The notes beneath the pieces were generated by a model that worked only from the letters and a program-made list of their open reading frames with translations, was not told where the DNA came from and did not search any database. This document shows, piece after piece, positions 18,872 to 26,292 of a DNA stretch of 64,000 bases (the first letter of the stretch is position 1; each line of letters opens with the position of its first letter). The DNA is from an uncultured Porphyromonadaceae bacterium. GTDB lineage: Bacteria; Bacteroidota; Bacteroidia; Bacteroidales; Muribaculaceae. The stretch lies in contig CANRVB010000001.1 of assembly GCA_947643165.1 (NCBI GenBank), positions 247,527 through 311,526 of the forward strand, given 5' to 3'. The position numbers and the translations under genes were made by a program.

Positions 18872-19657
18872 ATGATCAGTCCTCTTGCACACGTTGATCC
18901 GTCAGCCAAAATCGGCAACAACGTGACTATCCATCCTTTCGCATTCATCGATGCTAATGTCGAGATTGGCGACGGATGTGAGATCATGTCCTACGCAAGC
19001 ATTATCAACGGAACCAGAATGGGTTGCAACAACAAGATCTATCAAGGATCTATCATTGGTGCCGACCCTCAGGACTTCCGTTGGAAAGGCGAGCAGACAT
19101 ATTGCCATATTGGCGACAACAACGTTATTCGCGAGCATGTCATCATAAACCGTGGCATTACATCCGAATCCGGCACGCGTATCGCAAATGACACATTCAT
19201 AATGGCCGATTCACACATCGGACACGACTCCGTCATCAGCGACCATTGCGTCATCGGAAACGGCTGTACAATCGCCGGATCTGCCTATGTAGGCGAGTGC
19301 ACGATCCTCAGCTCAGGTGTTATCCTGCACGAAGGAGCCAGAGTCGGAGCTTGGGTGCTCATCAAGGGCGGTTGCCGTATCTCGGGAAATGTCCCGCCAT
19401 ACGTCATCATGGCCCACAATCCGGCCGCCTACTTCGGCGTCAACGCCGTCATCCTCCGCAAAGGCAACTACACCGACAAGGAGATCGATGACATCGCCAA
19501 AGCATACCGCCACATCTATCAGACAGGCACGTCTGTATTCAACGCTCTCAAGCGCATTGAGGCCGACGTAAAGCCCTCACGCGTTCGCGATGCTATCGTC
19601 GACTTTATCCGTGGCAACAACCTCAAGATAGTAGCGATACCGCGCGACCTCGAGTAA
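18872..19657 (+). CDS. lpxA: acyl-ACP--UDP-N-acetylglucosamine O-acyltransferase
   Basis: A 261-residue LpxA that starts lipid A synthesis by moving a 3-hydroxyacyl chain to UDP-GlcNAc. The left-handed beta-helix hexapeptide repeats fill residues 1-185. The catalytic pair region SHIGHD carries H115 and H118, and H153 sits in the equivalent of the acyl-ruler histidine (ILHEG, where many have HQ). NVPPYVIMAHNPA and the C-terminal helices are typical. It lies 30 bp after the efflux channel gene and ends the operon at a strong hairpin. Its location away from lpxD and lpxC is unusual. Confidence 0.9.
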   Translation: MISPLAHVDPSAKIGNNVTIHPFAFIDANVEIGDGCEIMSYASIINGTRMGCNNKIYQGSIIGADPQDFRWKGEQTYCHIGDNNVIREHVIINRGITSESGTRIANDTFIMADSHIGHDSVISDHCVIGNGCTIAGSAYVGECTILSSGVILHEGARVGAWVLIKGGCRISGNVPPYVIMAHNPAAYFGVNAVILRKGNYTDKEIDDIAKAYRHIYQTGTSVFNALKRIEADVKPSRVRDAIVDFIRGNNLKIVAIPRDLE

Positions 19658-19679
19658 ACATTACATACCCTTATACATT

Positions 19680-19715
19680 GAGAGAGGGATCATGCCGCGG
19701 CATGATCCCTCTCTC
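19680..19715 (+). terminator. perfect palindromic terminator after lpxA
   Basis: An 18-bp perfect palindrome centred at 19697/19698, with right arm CGGCATGATCCCTCTCTC, followed by TTTTG. It stops the efflux-lpxA operon and lies between convergent genes, so the hairpin could also act on the opposite strand, although no T run follows there. Confidence 0.8.
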
Positions 19716-19789
19716 TTTTGGGTCCTGGGCAACATCTTCTCACAAGCCGCTGCTCAGGCTATCTTAGCTGTTCTATGTGTTGTCTACGG

Positions 19790-20269
19790 TCATTTGCCAT
19801 CGCAATAGATCACCTTGGCCTTATCACCATTCGAATTCGACTGATAGAACATCACCGCACTATATCTCAGTTCACCCTCTTCAGTCTCATCCTTCAGGAT
19901 GCCATACACATTGGTAATCACACCTCCGTTCTTCACACGGCCAAGTTGCTCGACATCCTTATGCTCCTTGCGCCACTGCTCCACAAGCTCCTTCGCCAGA
20001 GCAGCCGAATTCGAGTTCTTGCACTCAAACACCTGCATCGACTGCACATCGTATGGCACTGGCATCGACATCATGTCTATCGCACCATCAAGCTGTGTAT
20101 TCAGCGCAAATCTCACAGACTTGAGCATACCTCTGCTCAGATACACCGATGTCACTCCGTCATCAGCCTCAAGCTTATCCACTATACTGCTGTTTATCTG
20201 TGCATTGCACACCAGCGAGGCCGCGGCCACTATCGCCGCCGACACCAAAGTTGTCACTCTCTTTTTCAT
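19790..20269 (-). CDS. DUF4252 family secreted protein
   Basis: A 159-residue protein with a cleavable signal peptide (MKKRVTTLVSAAIVAAASLV then CNAQ). The rest matches the DUF4252 family: an N-terminal helix, a SVYLSRGMLKS segment, and a C-terminal beta region ending in VIYCDG. No function is established for this family. It is the last gene of an operon behind the anti-sigma-like gene (4-bp overlap) and the ECF sigma factor, so it may be the signal or a target of that regulatory pair. Confidence 0.8.
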   Translation of the reverse strand: MKKRVTTLVSAAIVAAASLVCNAQINSSIVDKLEADDGVTSVYLSRGMLKSVRFALNTQLDGAIDMMSMPVPYDVQSMQVFECKNSNSAALAKELVEQWRKEHKDVEQLGRVKNGGVITNVYGILKDETEEGELRYSAVMFYQSNSNGDKAKVIYCDGK

Positions 20270-20946
20270 TGTAGTATCTTATTGATTGTTTCCTCACACT
20301 TCCTCTGATCCTCTATAGCACGGGCTACGGTCAGTTCGCCTTCCTGAAGACTCTCAGCCATATCACTGAGCATTCCGTTCACAAATCGCACTGCCTCATC
20401 CGGATCCGTTATGATCCTCGCACGCTTGACCGCCTTCTTCTGCGGCTTCACATCATCCGCAACCTTCCTGACGGCCTCCACTCCACTCCCGGGCCCTACG
20501 TAGCGGTTCTCCGCAGCCTCAGTCCGGGTCTCCGCAGCCACAACACGCGCCGCCGCTTCCCCGCTGACATCAGCCACACTCTCCGCTCTCGCTATGATAC
20601 CCATATCGCCACTCACGCTCACCTTGCCATCATACACTGGTATGAATATCGCCGCTATGCATGCTGCCGCAGCACAAGTCACCGCCGCTATATGCAGCAC
20701 ACATCGCCGCCGCCAACGACGGTCCGCGCCATCTATCACGTCTATCATACGCGACGCAACATCTGCCGGCATATCCGGACACCCGCTGCTGATAGCCTCA
20801 TAAGCCCTACGCTCCCGAGCTGCCCACTCCGGCATATCCGTCCACGTGTCAAACAGCTCCTTCAGCCGCGACATATCCGACGCCGAAGTCTCACCCTCGT
20901 AGAAACGTTCGAGCAAATTCCTTATTTCCGTCTCTTTACTGTTCAT
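20266..20946 (-). CDS. single-pass membrane protein, anti-sigma-factor-like
   Basis: A 226-residue protein with a cytoplasmic N-terminal helical domain (RNLLERFYEGETSASDMSRL, about 8-75), one membrane segment (about 80-100, HIAAVTCAAAACIAAIFIP) and a periplasmic Ala/Lys-rich end. The layout and its place right after an ECF sigma gene (7-bp gap) point to an anti-sigma factor, but no zinc-finger (ZAS) motif is visible. It overlaps the DUF4252 gene by 4 bp. Confidence 0.7.
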   Translation of the reverse strand: MNSKETEIRNLLERFYEGETSASDMSRLKELFDTWTDMPEWAARERRAYEAISSGCPDMPADVASRMIDVIDGADRRWRRRCVLHIAAVTCAAAACIAAIFIPVYDGKVSVSGDMGIIARAESVADVSGEAAARVVAAETRTEAAENRYVGPGSGVEAVRKVADDVKPQKKAVKRARIITDPDEAVRFVNGMLSDMAESLQEGELTVARAIEDQRKCEETINKILQ

Positions 20947-20953
20947 AACGCTT

Positions 20954-21451
20954 TCATTTTGATGAGTTCATCAGAAGCTCTCTAAGTTTTCTCCGGCCGC
21001 GCGACAACACAGCACGCACATTATCATACGTCATTCCGGTCGCCTCGGCTATCTCCTGATTCGACAGACCGCCAAACGAGCTCATGCGCATCACCTCACG
21101 CTGCGACTCCGGCATCCTGCCTATTTCCAGCTCAACCCTCGCTACAGCCTCCCGCACTTCAAGCTCATGCGCTACATCGCTCCCGCTCGCCTGATCCTCG
21201 GCAGCATCTATCGGAACCATCCTCCGGTTGCCGCTATCAAGCATTCCAAGCGCCACATTTCTAACCGTAGCCATGCAATATGCCCTCTGATTGGTCACGC
21301 CATCGAGCTTCATCCTGACATTCCACAGCCTCAGCATACTCTCCTGCAGCGCGTCCGAAGCCTCCGCCTCATCGCCAAGCAGACCATACGCAACCCGCCA
21401 CATGGCTTGCTGCTCCGGCACTACGAGATCTTTAAACTGTTTTGTTGTCAT
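20954..21451 (-). CDS. RNA polymerase ECF sigma factor
   Basis: A 165-residue ECF-type sigma factor. Region 2 (about 10-75: WRVAYGLLGDEAEASDALQE) binds core enzyme and the -10 element. Region 4 (about 112-160: MPESQREVMRMSSFGGLSNQ, then IAEATGMTYDNVRAVLSRGR) carries the -35-reading helix-turn-helix. It heads a three-gene operon with an anti-sigma-like membrane protein and a DUF4252 protein, an envelope-stress-type layout. The 166-bp upstream gap is shared with a divergent LEA-like gene. Confidence 0.92.
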   Translation of the reverse strand: MTTKQFKDLVVPEQQAMWRVAYGLLGDEAEASDALQESMLRLWNVRMKLDGVTNQRAYCMATVRNVALGMLDSGNRRMVPIDAAEDQASGSDVAHELEVREAVARVELEIGRMPESQREVMRMSSFGGLSNQEIAEATGMTYDNVRAVLSRGRRKLRELLMNSSK

Positions 21452-21505
21452 CTTTCAGATTTTGCTGTTCTTTTCAGAAGCTTTCATATATATGACCGTC
21501 CAAAC

Positions 21506-21519
21506 GTCACTTTTGTGAC
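21506..21519. promoter_or_regulatory. inverted repeat in the sigma / LEA-like divergent gap
   Basis: GTCAC (21506-21510), TTTT, GTGAC (21515-21519) lies between the divergent ECF sigma operon and the LEA-like gene. It could be an operator or part of an ECF-type promoter. In the same gap, TACATTTG on the - strand (21611-21604) fits a -7 element for the sigma operon but lacks a good -33. No consensus promoter is seen for the + strand gene. Confidence 0.3.
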
Positions 21520-21617
21520 ATCCCGACCTCACTTTTTTATCCTACGGCCCCGCGCTCACCCAAACTTTACCCACTCCATCAGCGTTATACTGTCATAATC
21601 ACACAAATGTAACCACT

Positions 21618-21953
21618 ATGGACAACACCAACCTCAACCAGCAGGCAAAGGCCGCTGCCGAACTCTCGGCAGCAGCTGCCAAGGTAGCAGCTCAGGATAC
21701 AGCACAGTCCGCCGCCGACAAGTTCAACGATCTCAAGGATCAGGCCGCCGACAAGTTCAACGACTTCAAAGACCAGGCCGCCGACAAGTTCAGCGACATC
21801 AAAGACCAGGCATCCGACAAGTTCAACGACCTAAAGGACAAAGCCTCCGACGCCACCGAAGGCCTCGGCGACAAAATCAAGGGCTTCGCAGCTTCCGCAC
21901 TCGAAAACGGTGCCGACATTGCCGACAAACTTGCCGACAAGCTACGCAAGTGA
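21618..21953 (+). CDS. small LEA-like 11-mer repeat protein
   Basis: A 111-residue hydrophilic, Ala/Asp/Lys-rich protein with no signal peptide. Four near-identical 11-residue units fill residues 31-74 (SAADKFNDLKD, QAADKFNDFKD, QAADKFSDIKD, QASDKFNDLKD), with a weaker fifth at 75-85. Such 11-mers form amphipathic helices in LEA group 3 proteins and apolipoproteins, which protect membranes and proteins during stress. The 33-bp DNA repeats (21708-21839) could vary in number. It is divergent from an ECF sigma operon and may be its target. Function is inferred from repeat shape only. Confidence 0.75.
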   Translation: MDNTNLNQQAKAAAELSAAAAKVAAQDTAQSAADKFNDLKDQAADKFNDFKDQAADKFSDIKDQASDKFNDLKDKASDATEGLGDKIKGFAASALENGADIADKLADKLRK

Positions 21954-22017
21954 TTTTTTACCACACGGACTCACTTGCCAGTGCAATGAGTCCCATATAT
22001 AGCCGTATATTATCATC

Positions 22018-22046
22018 AAGGGAGACACCGCATTGGAGTCTCCCTT
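22018..22046 (+). terminator. terminator after the LEA-like gene
   Basis: AAGGGAGAC (22018-22026) pairs with GTCTCCCTT (22038-22046) around an 11-base loop, followed by CTTATTTCTTT. A second, weaker hairpin, GGACTCA (21967-21973) / TGAGTCC (21987-21993), lies just upstream. Confidence 0.65.
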
Positions 22047-22089
22047 CTTATTTCTTTCCGTTCCTATCACCGCCCCTCAGCGACTCCGT

Positions 22090-23076
22090 TCACTTCCGGC
22101 GCTCTATTATATAGCTGAATATCGCTCTCAGCGGCTCCACGGCAGCCTCATCAAACTCCGACAGAAGATCCACAGCCTCACCGTGCATACGCTCCATCGA
22201 CCGGTAGGCATACTCTATCCCACCGTTCCTGCGAGCATAATCATACAGCACATCTATCTCATCCCCGCTGAGCATCTCCTTGCGCGACAATTCAACCATC
22301 CGCGCCTGCTCATCCTTGTCAGCCGCATCATCGCGTGTCAGCGCATACAGCAGCGGCAACGTGATCTTACCCTCACGCAGATCATTCGCCGTCGGCTTGC
22401 CTACAGTCCCGTCCGTATCCGGATAATAGTCAAATATATCATCCCTTATCTGAAAACACAGACCCAGCAGCTCCGCAAAACGGCGCATCAGCTCCAGGCG
22501 ACGGTCATCCACGCCAACGGCATACGATCCCATCTCTATGCACGACACAAACAGCGACGCCGTCTTGTGGTTGATTATATTATAATAAGCCTTTTCATCC
22601 AGACACTGATACCGCGCGTTATATATCTGGTCTATCTCACCCAGCGACAGCATCCGGCCCAGACGAGCCAGCGAATTCACTATCCGAAGATCCCCCGTCG
22701 ATATGGCCTGCTGCAATGCGCCCGACACAAAGAAATCACCCACCAGCACCGCTATATGGTTATCCCAGATGGCATTCACCGTTGCGCGGCCTCTGCGGGT
22801 CGTCGACTCGTCCACTACATCATCATGTATCAGCGATGCATTGTGAAGCATCTCCACTGCCGCCGCTGCCGAGATCACTCTATCGTTCACTTCCCCGAGC
22901 AGCTTCGCCGTCAGTATCACAAGTATCGGCCTTATCAGCTTGCCCTTCGACTCAAGATACCCATCCACCACCCTGTCCATCAAGGCGTTCTGCGATTTGA
23001 GCTCCGTTTTTATCCGCTCATGTAGCTGCGCCAGTTCTGGCGCTATGGATGCTTGTATATCCTGGTAGGTTGTCAT
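22090..23076 (-). CDS. ispB: all-trans polyprenyl diphosphate synthase
   Basis: A 328-residue class I prenyltransferase that extends isoprenoid chains with IPP, here most likely to the side chain of menaquinone. The first aspartate-rich motif is D85-D86-x-x-D89 (LIHDDVVDE) and the second is D212-D213-x-x-D216 (QIRDDIFDYYPD), both complete. The GKLIRP region near 45-50 binds IPP. Chain length cannot be fixed by eye, and the symbol is given by family likeness. It stands alone, with a promoter directly upstream. Confidence 0.88.
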   Translation of the reverse strand: MTTYQDIQASIAPELAQLHERIKTELKSQNALMDRVVDGYLESKGKLIRPILVILTAKLLGEVNDRVISAAAAVEMLHNASLIHDDVVDESTTRRGRATVNAIWDNHIAVLVGDFFVSGALQQAISTGDLRIVNSLARLGRMLSLGEIDQIYNARYQCLDEKAYYNIINHKTASLFVSCIEMGSYAVGVDDRRLELMRRFAELLGLCFQIRDDIFDYYPDTDGTVGKPTANDLREGKITLPLLYALTRDDAADKDEQARMVELSRKEMLSGDEIDVLYDYARRNGGIEYAYRSMERMHGEAVDLLSEFDEAAVEPLRAIFSYIIERRK

Positions 23077-23095
23077 ATATAGGGCAAAATCATCG

Positions 23096-23127
23096 CAAAG
23101 TTACAAAATCTTTCCCATTTGGCGCAA
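23096..23127 (-). promoter_or_regulatory. promoter of the polyprenyl synthase gene
   Basis: On the - strand, TAACTTTG (23103-23096) matches TAnnTTTG, with ATTG (23127-23124) 20 bp upstream. The ATG follows about 20 bp downstream, giving a very short leader. Confidence 0.55.
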
Positions 23128-23145
23128 TATCATCCTATTTTCCTC

Positions 23146-23185
23146 AAAAAAAGCATTGCCGCGACAACCTTTGTCGTCGCGGCAA
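23146..23185 (-). terminator. intrinsic terminator of gdhA
   Basis: Reading the - strand, TTGCCGCGAC and GTCGCGGCAA form a 10-bp stem (23185-23176 with 23165-23156). After GC, a run of seven T follows (23152-23146). It sits 27 bp after the gdhA stop. Confidence 0.85.
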
Positions 23186-23212
23186 CTCTCTCTTTTCCTT
23201 TTTTACAGCGCC

Positions 23213-24550
23213 TTACAGCACGCCCTGATCCATCATCGCACGGGCCACCTTCATGAAGCCGGCAACATTTGCCCCCTTCACATAATTGATGAATCCATCC
23301 GGCTCCTTGCCGAACAACTCACACTGATGGTGTATGTCTGCCATGATATTCTTCAGGCGGCTGTCAACCTCCTCTGCGGTCCACGACATCTTCTGCGAAT
23401 TCTGCGCCATCTCAAGACCCGACACTGCCACACCGCCGGCATTCGCCGCCTTGCCCGGTGCATACAGTATCCGCGCCCCCAGAAATACCTTGATAGCATC
23501 CGGCGTCGACGGCATGTTCGCGCCCTCGCTCACGGCTATCACGCCCTGGTCCACAAGTGCCTGCGCATCATCCCCGTCTATCTCGTTCTGAGTAGCCGAA
23601 GGCATCGCTATGTCACACTTCACGTGGTGCCACGGACGCTCGCCCGGATAGTATTCACAACCATACTTCTCCGCAAACTCGCGTATTCTGCCCCTGTATA
23701 TGTTCTTCAGTTCAAGTATATACTGCAGTTGCTCCTCCGTCAGGCCGTCAGCCACTACTATCGAGCCGTCACTGTCGCTCATCGACACAACCTTCGCGCC
23801 AAGCTCCATCAGCTTCACCGCCGTAAAGGTCGCCACATTGCCAGAGCCCGATATAGCCACACGCTTACCCTTTATATCTATACCGCGCGTTGCAAGCATA
23901 TTCAGCAGAAAGTAGCAGTTGCCGAAGCCCGTAGCCTCCGGACGGATCAGCGACCCGCCGAATTCACGGCCCTTGCCGGTGAAGGTTCCCGTAAACTCAC
24001 GGGCCATCTTCTTATACCATCCATACATGAAGCCCACCTCGCGGCCGCCTACTCCTATGTCTCCGGCAGGCACATCCGTATCCGGGCCTATCTGGCGCCA
24101 AAGCTCCGTGATAAATGCCTGGCAGAACCTCATCACCTCCATGTCGCTCTTGCCGCGCGGCGAGAAATCACTGCCGCCCTTCGCGCCGCCCATGGCAAGC
24201 GTGGTCAGACTGTTCTTGAATGTCTGCTCGAATGCCAGAAACTTCAGTATCGACTGGTTTACCGACGAGTGGAAACGTATTCCGCCCTTATACGGTCCTA
24301 TCGCGTTGCTGTGCTGTATGCGGTAGCCCATATTGTTGCGCACATTGCCCTTGTCATCTACCCACGACACTCTGAACGAGAATATTCTGTCCGGTATGCA
24401 CAGACGCTCAAGCAGATTGTAGCGCTCAAATTCCGGATGCTCGTTATATGTATCCTCTATCGAGCTCACTACTTCGTCTACTGCCTGGATATACTCAGGT
24501 TCGTTAGGAAAACGGCGCTTCAGGCCATCCACAAATTCTTTTGCTTTCAT
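23213..24550 (-). CDS. gdhA: NADP-specific glutamate dehydrogenase
   Basis: A 445-residue hexameric small-type glutamate dehydrogenase, making glutamate from 2-oxoglutarate and ammonia. The substrate region GPYKGGIRFHSSVN and the catalytic-lysine block GGAKGGSDFSPRGKSD are intact. The Rossmann fold (SGSGNVATFTAVKL) binds the cofactor. Length and block order match the NADP-linked biosynthetic enzyme of gut Bacteroidales. It is a single-gene unit with its own promoter and a strong terminator. Confidence 0.96.
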   Translation of the reverse strand: MKAKEFVDGLKRRFPNEPEYIQAVDEVVSSIEDTYNEHPEFERYNLLERLCIPDRIFSFRVSWVDDKGNVRNNMGYRIQHSNAIGPYKGGIRFHSSVNQSILKFLAFEQTFKNSLTTLAMGGAKGGSDFSPRGKSDMEVMRFCQAFITELWRQIGPDTDVPAGDIGVGGREVGFMYGWYKKMAREFTGTFTGKGREFGGSLIRPEATGFGNCYFLLNMLATRGIDIKGKRVAISGSGNVATFTAVKLMELGAKVVSMSDSDGSIVVADGLTEEQLQYILELKNIYRGRIREFAEKYGCEYYPGERPWHHVKCDIAMPSATQNEIDGDDAQALVDQGVIAVSEGANMPSTPDAIKVFLGARILYAPGKAANAGGVAVSGLEMAQNSQKMSWTAEEVDSRLKNIMADIHHQCELFGKEPDGFINYVKGANVAGFMKVARAMMDQGVL

Positions 24551-24651
24551 TGTCTTGACTTGACTATTGGAAATTAATAAGACTCTTTTTGGCTATCCGA
24601 TCATAAGCCTGTTTCTGTTCTCTACACTTATGCTTCACTTACGATCGACTG

Positions 24652-24682
24652 CAAATTTACAACATTATTTGCATTTTACAAA
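24652..24682 (-). promoter_or_regulatory. promoter of gdhA
   Basis: On the - strand, TTTG (24682-24679), a 19-bp spacer, then TAAATTTG (24659-24652). This is a full match to the Bacteroidetes consensus. It leaves a leader of about 95 bases before the gdhA ATG at 24550. Confidence 0.75.
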
Positions 24683-24891
24683 CAATTTCCAACATTTTCT
24701 CACCGTTAAATAACAATCTGCTCCTTTTTCACCACTTTACTTTAGAATTTGTTTACCTCGCCCCCGTTTGATCCCGACTTTTTATTCCATCTTGCCGAAC
24801 CTTTTTTCCTTACCCTTGTTCTACTATCAAGAGAAGGCATTTTGCTGGCGTTATTAAAAAGCCGAACCCATAAATGAAGATAACCTTCTCC

Positions 24892-24928
24892 GCCCGGACA
24901 ACCTCTCCGTAGTCCGGGCTCTTTTTTT
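24892..24928 (+). terminator. orphan + strand intrinsic terminator in the gdhA-flippase gap
   Basis: GCCCGGAC (24892-24899) and GTCCGGGC (24912-24919) form an 8-bp GC-rich stem followed by C and seven T (24922-24928). It points rightward, yet no + strand gene lies upstream: both flanking genes are on the - strand. The rest of the 380-bp gap (24551-24930) holds only the gdhA leader and promoter and AT-rich sequence without an ORF. A small RNA ending here is possible. Confidence 0.75.
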
Positions 24929-24930
24929 GT

Positions 24931-26292
24931 CTAAATGGATAACATTACCGTCGTCAGTACGCACACTCCCAGTCCTGCCGACACCAGTCCCCACGTCCTC
25001 CATGATATGCCCACTCCATACCGCCGCCACACTATCCCAACTACCAGCGGCGTATATATCGCGTATGTCCCCGCAAACGCCAGCCCCAGTCCGTCTATAC
25101 CATACGCGCTGTAGCACACCACGTTAAGCACCAGCGCCGTCACTCCGCTCACACACTCCGTCAGCAGAAACACCCTCCCGTCGCCCTTCGACAGTATCAC
25201 AAACCCCGAACACCACGCTACTGCCCTCAGCAAAGTTGCCGGAACAGCTATACGCACCATCGTAGTCACTCCTGCGAATTCATCGCTGTACAGCACATCC
25301 ACTGCCATTGGCATCAGCACTATGAACGCCACTGCCGCCGGAACAGCCGCTCTTACAACTATCCGCAGCTCATGATCCAGATAAGCGCTCATACGCCTGC
25401 GGCTTCCCGCCACACCCGATAGCCTCGGATAATACTCCATCGCTATAGCCGTGAAGATCATCCCTATGTATTTCACCGACAGCGTATGTCCCGCCTGATA
25501 CAGACCAAGCTCATTCTCACCCGCAGCCCCGCGTAGCCACGACATGAACAGATACTCACACAGCCACACCGCCCCGTCAGCCACCGTCATATAAACACCG
25601 AACCGCAGCATCCGCTTCACCCCGCCGCTCACTGCCCCCCCCCCAGTTGCCATTCCCGTCTCACCACGGCTCCCGTACATATACGCCATAGCCGTCACTG
25701 CCCCATATATCAGCAACACGGCTATTATGCTCTTCTCCCTCAACATATATATGGCTGGAACGCTCACTATCAGGCTCACCGCAGTTCCGGCCACCGAGGC
25801 CCTCGCCAACGCCCTCAGTCGTCCCGTACCCTGCATTATGGCCTGACGGCTTGCCGTCAACGCGTTTAGCCCTACTATCAGCCCTATGCACGCGAAACCG
25901 CCCGTCCCGCTGCCGTCCCCGAAGGCTATCCGGCTCAGCAACGGTGACAGCACGACCGTCACCACCGCACCCACACACGCCGCCGTCACCCCATAGGTCC
26001 ATACGCGTCTCACTGCCGCCTTGCGGCTTTCGTTACCCGTCGATCCGCTTATCTCCCTCACCCCCGACGTCCGCAGCCCCATCTGCGACAACGCCGACAG
26101 CATCTCTATGGCCGCGCCATACAGGCCCAACAGACCTATTCCCGCCTGTCCGGCAACTACCGCTATCAGTTTGGTCCTTACTATCGAGCACAGCAGCGTC
26201 AGCATCTGCGTGCCTCCGAACACACACATCGCCTTCACCACACGGCGCGATAGCCCCGTTGCTCCTGCTGTGCCTGCTGTCACTTCACCCAT
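24931..26292 (-). CDS. oligosaccharide flippase (Wzx/MATE-like) with internal G10 tract
   Basis: A 453-residue membrane protein with about 12-14 hydrophobic segments, of the polysaccharide flippase (MOP superfamily) type that moves lipid-linked glycans across the inner membrane. The early ALSQMGLRTSGVREIS and later FGVYMTVADGAVWLCEYLF blocks suit Wzx proteins. Residues 217-219 (GGG) are coded by ten consecutive G on the coding strand (25644-25635). Losing or gaining one base would bring a stop almost at once. It starts inside the end of envC (13-bp overlap) and is last in the der-dut-TPR-DUF4292-envC run. No capsule gene cluster is nearby, so its substrate is unknown. Confidence 0.82.
   Translation of the reverse strand: MGEVTAGTAGATGLSRRVVKAMCVFGGTQMLTLLCSIVRTKLIAVVAGQAGIGLLGLYGAAIEMLSALSQMGLRTSGVREISGSTGNESRKAAVRRVWTYGVTAACVGAVVTVVLSPLLSRIAFGDGSGTGGFACIGLIVGLNALTASRQAIMQGTGRLRALARASVAGTAVSLIVSVPAIYMLREKSIIAVLLIYGAVTAMAYMYGSRGETGMATGGGAVSGGVKRMLRFGVYMTVADGAVWLCEYLFMSWLRGAAGENELGLYQAGHTLSVKYIGMIFTAIAMEYYPRLSGVAGSRRRMSAYLDHELRIVVRAAVPAAVAFIVLMPMAVDVLYSDEFAGVTTMVRIAVPATLLRAVAWCSGFVILSKGDGRVFLLTECVSGVTALVLNVVCYSAYGIDGLGLAFAGTYAIYTPLVVGIVWRRYGVGISWRTWGLVSAGLGVCVLTTVMLSI
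25635..25644 (-). repeat. homopolymer G10 tract inside the flippase gene
   Basis: Ten C on the + strand, read as ten G in the coding strand (ACT then G10 then CAGTG). Tracts of this length slip during replication. A G9 form gives the stop TGA two codons later, and a G11 form reaches a stop after 19 changed codons. Confidence 0.9.

Noticed and set aside
21708..21839. 33-bp tandem repeats considered as a CRISPR array
   Set aside because: Units are directly adjacent without spacers and keep a reading frame that gives 11-mer protein repeats.
22033..23025. A 330-codon + strand frame opposite the polyprenyl synthase gene
   Set aside because: The opposite strand codes an intact enzyme with both DDxxD motifs. 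The + frame has no recognisable domain and begins inside a terminator.
23156..24577. A 473-codon open frame on the + strand opposite gdhA
   Set aside because: It mirrors the well-supported gdhA on the other strand, lacks family motifs, and its His/Arg/Leu-rich composition is that of an antisense reading of biased codons.
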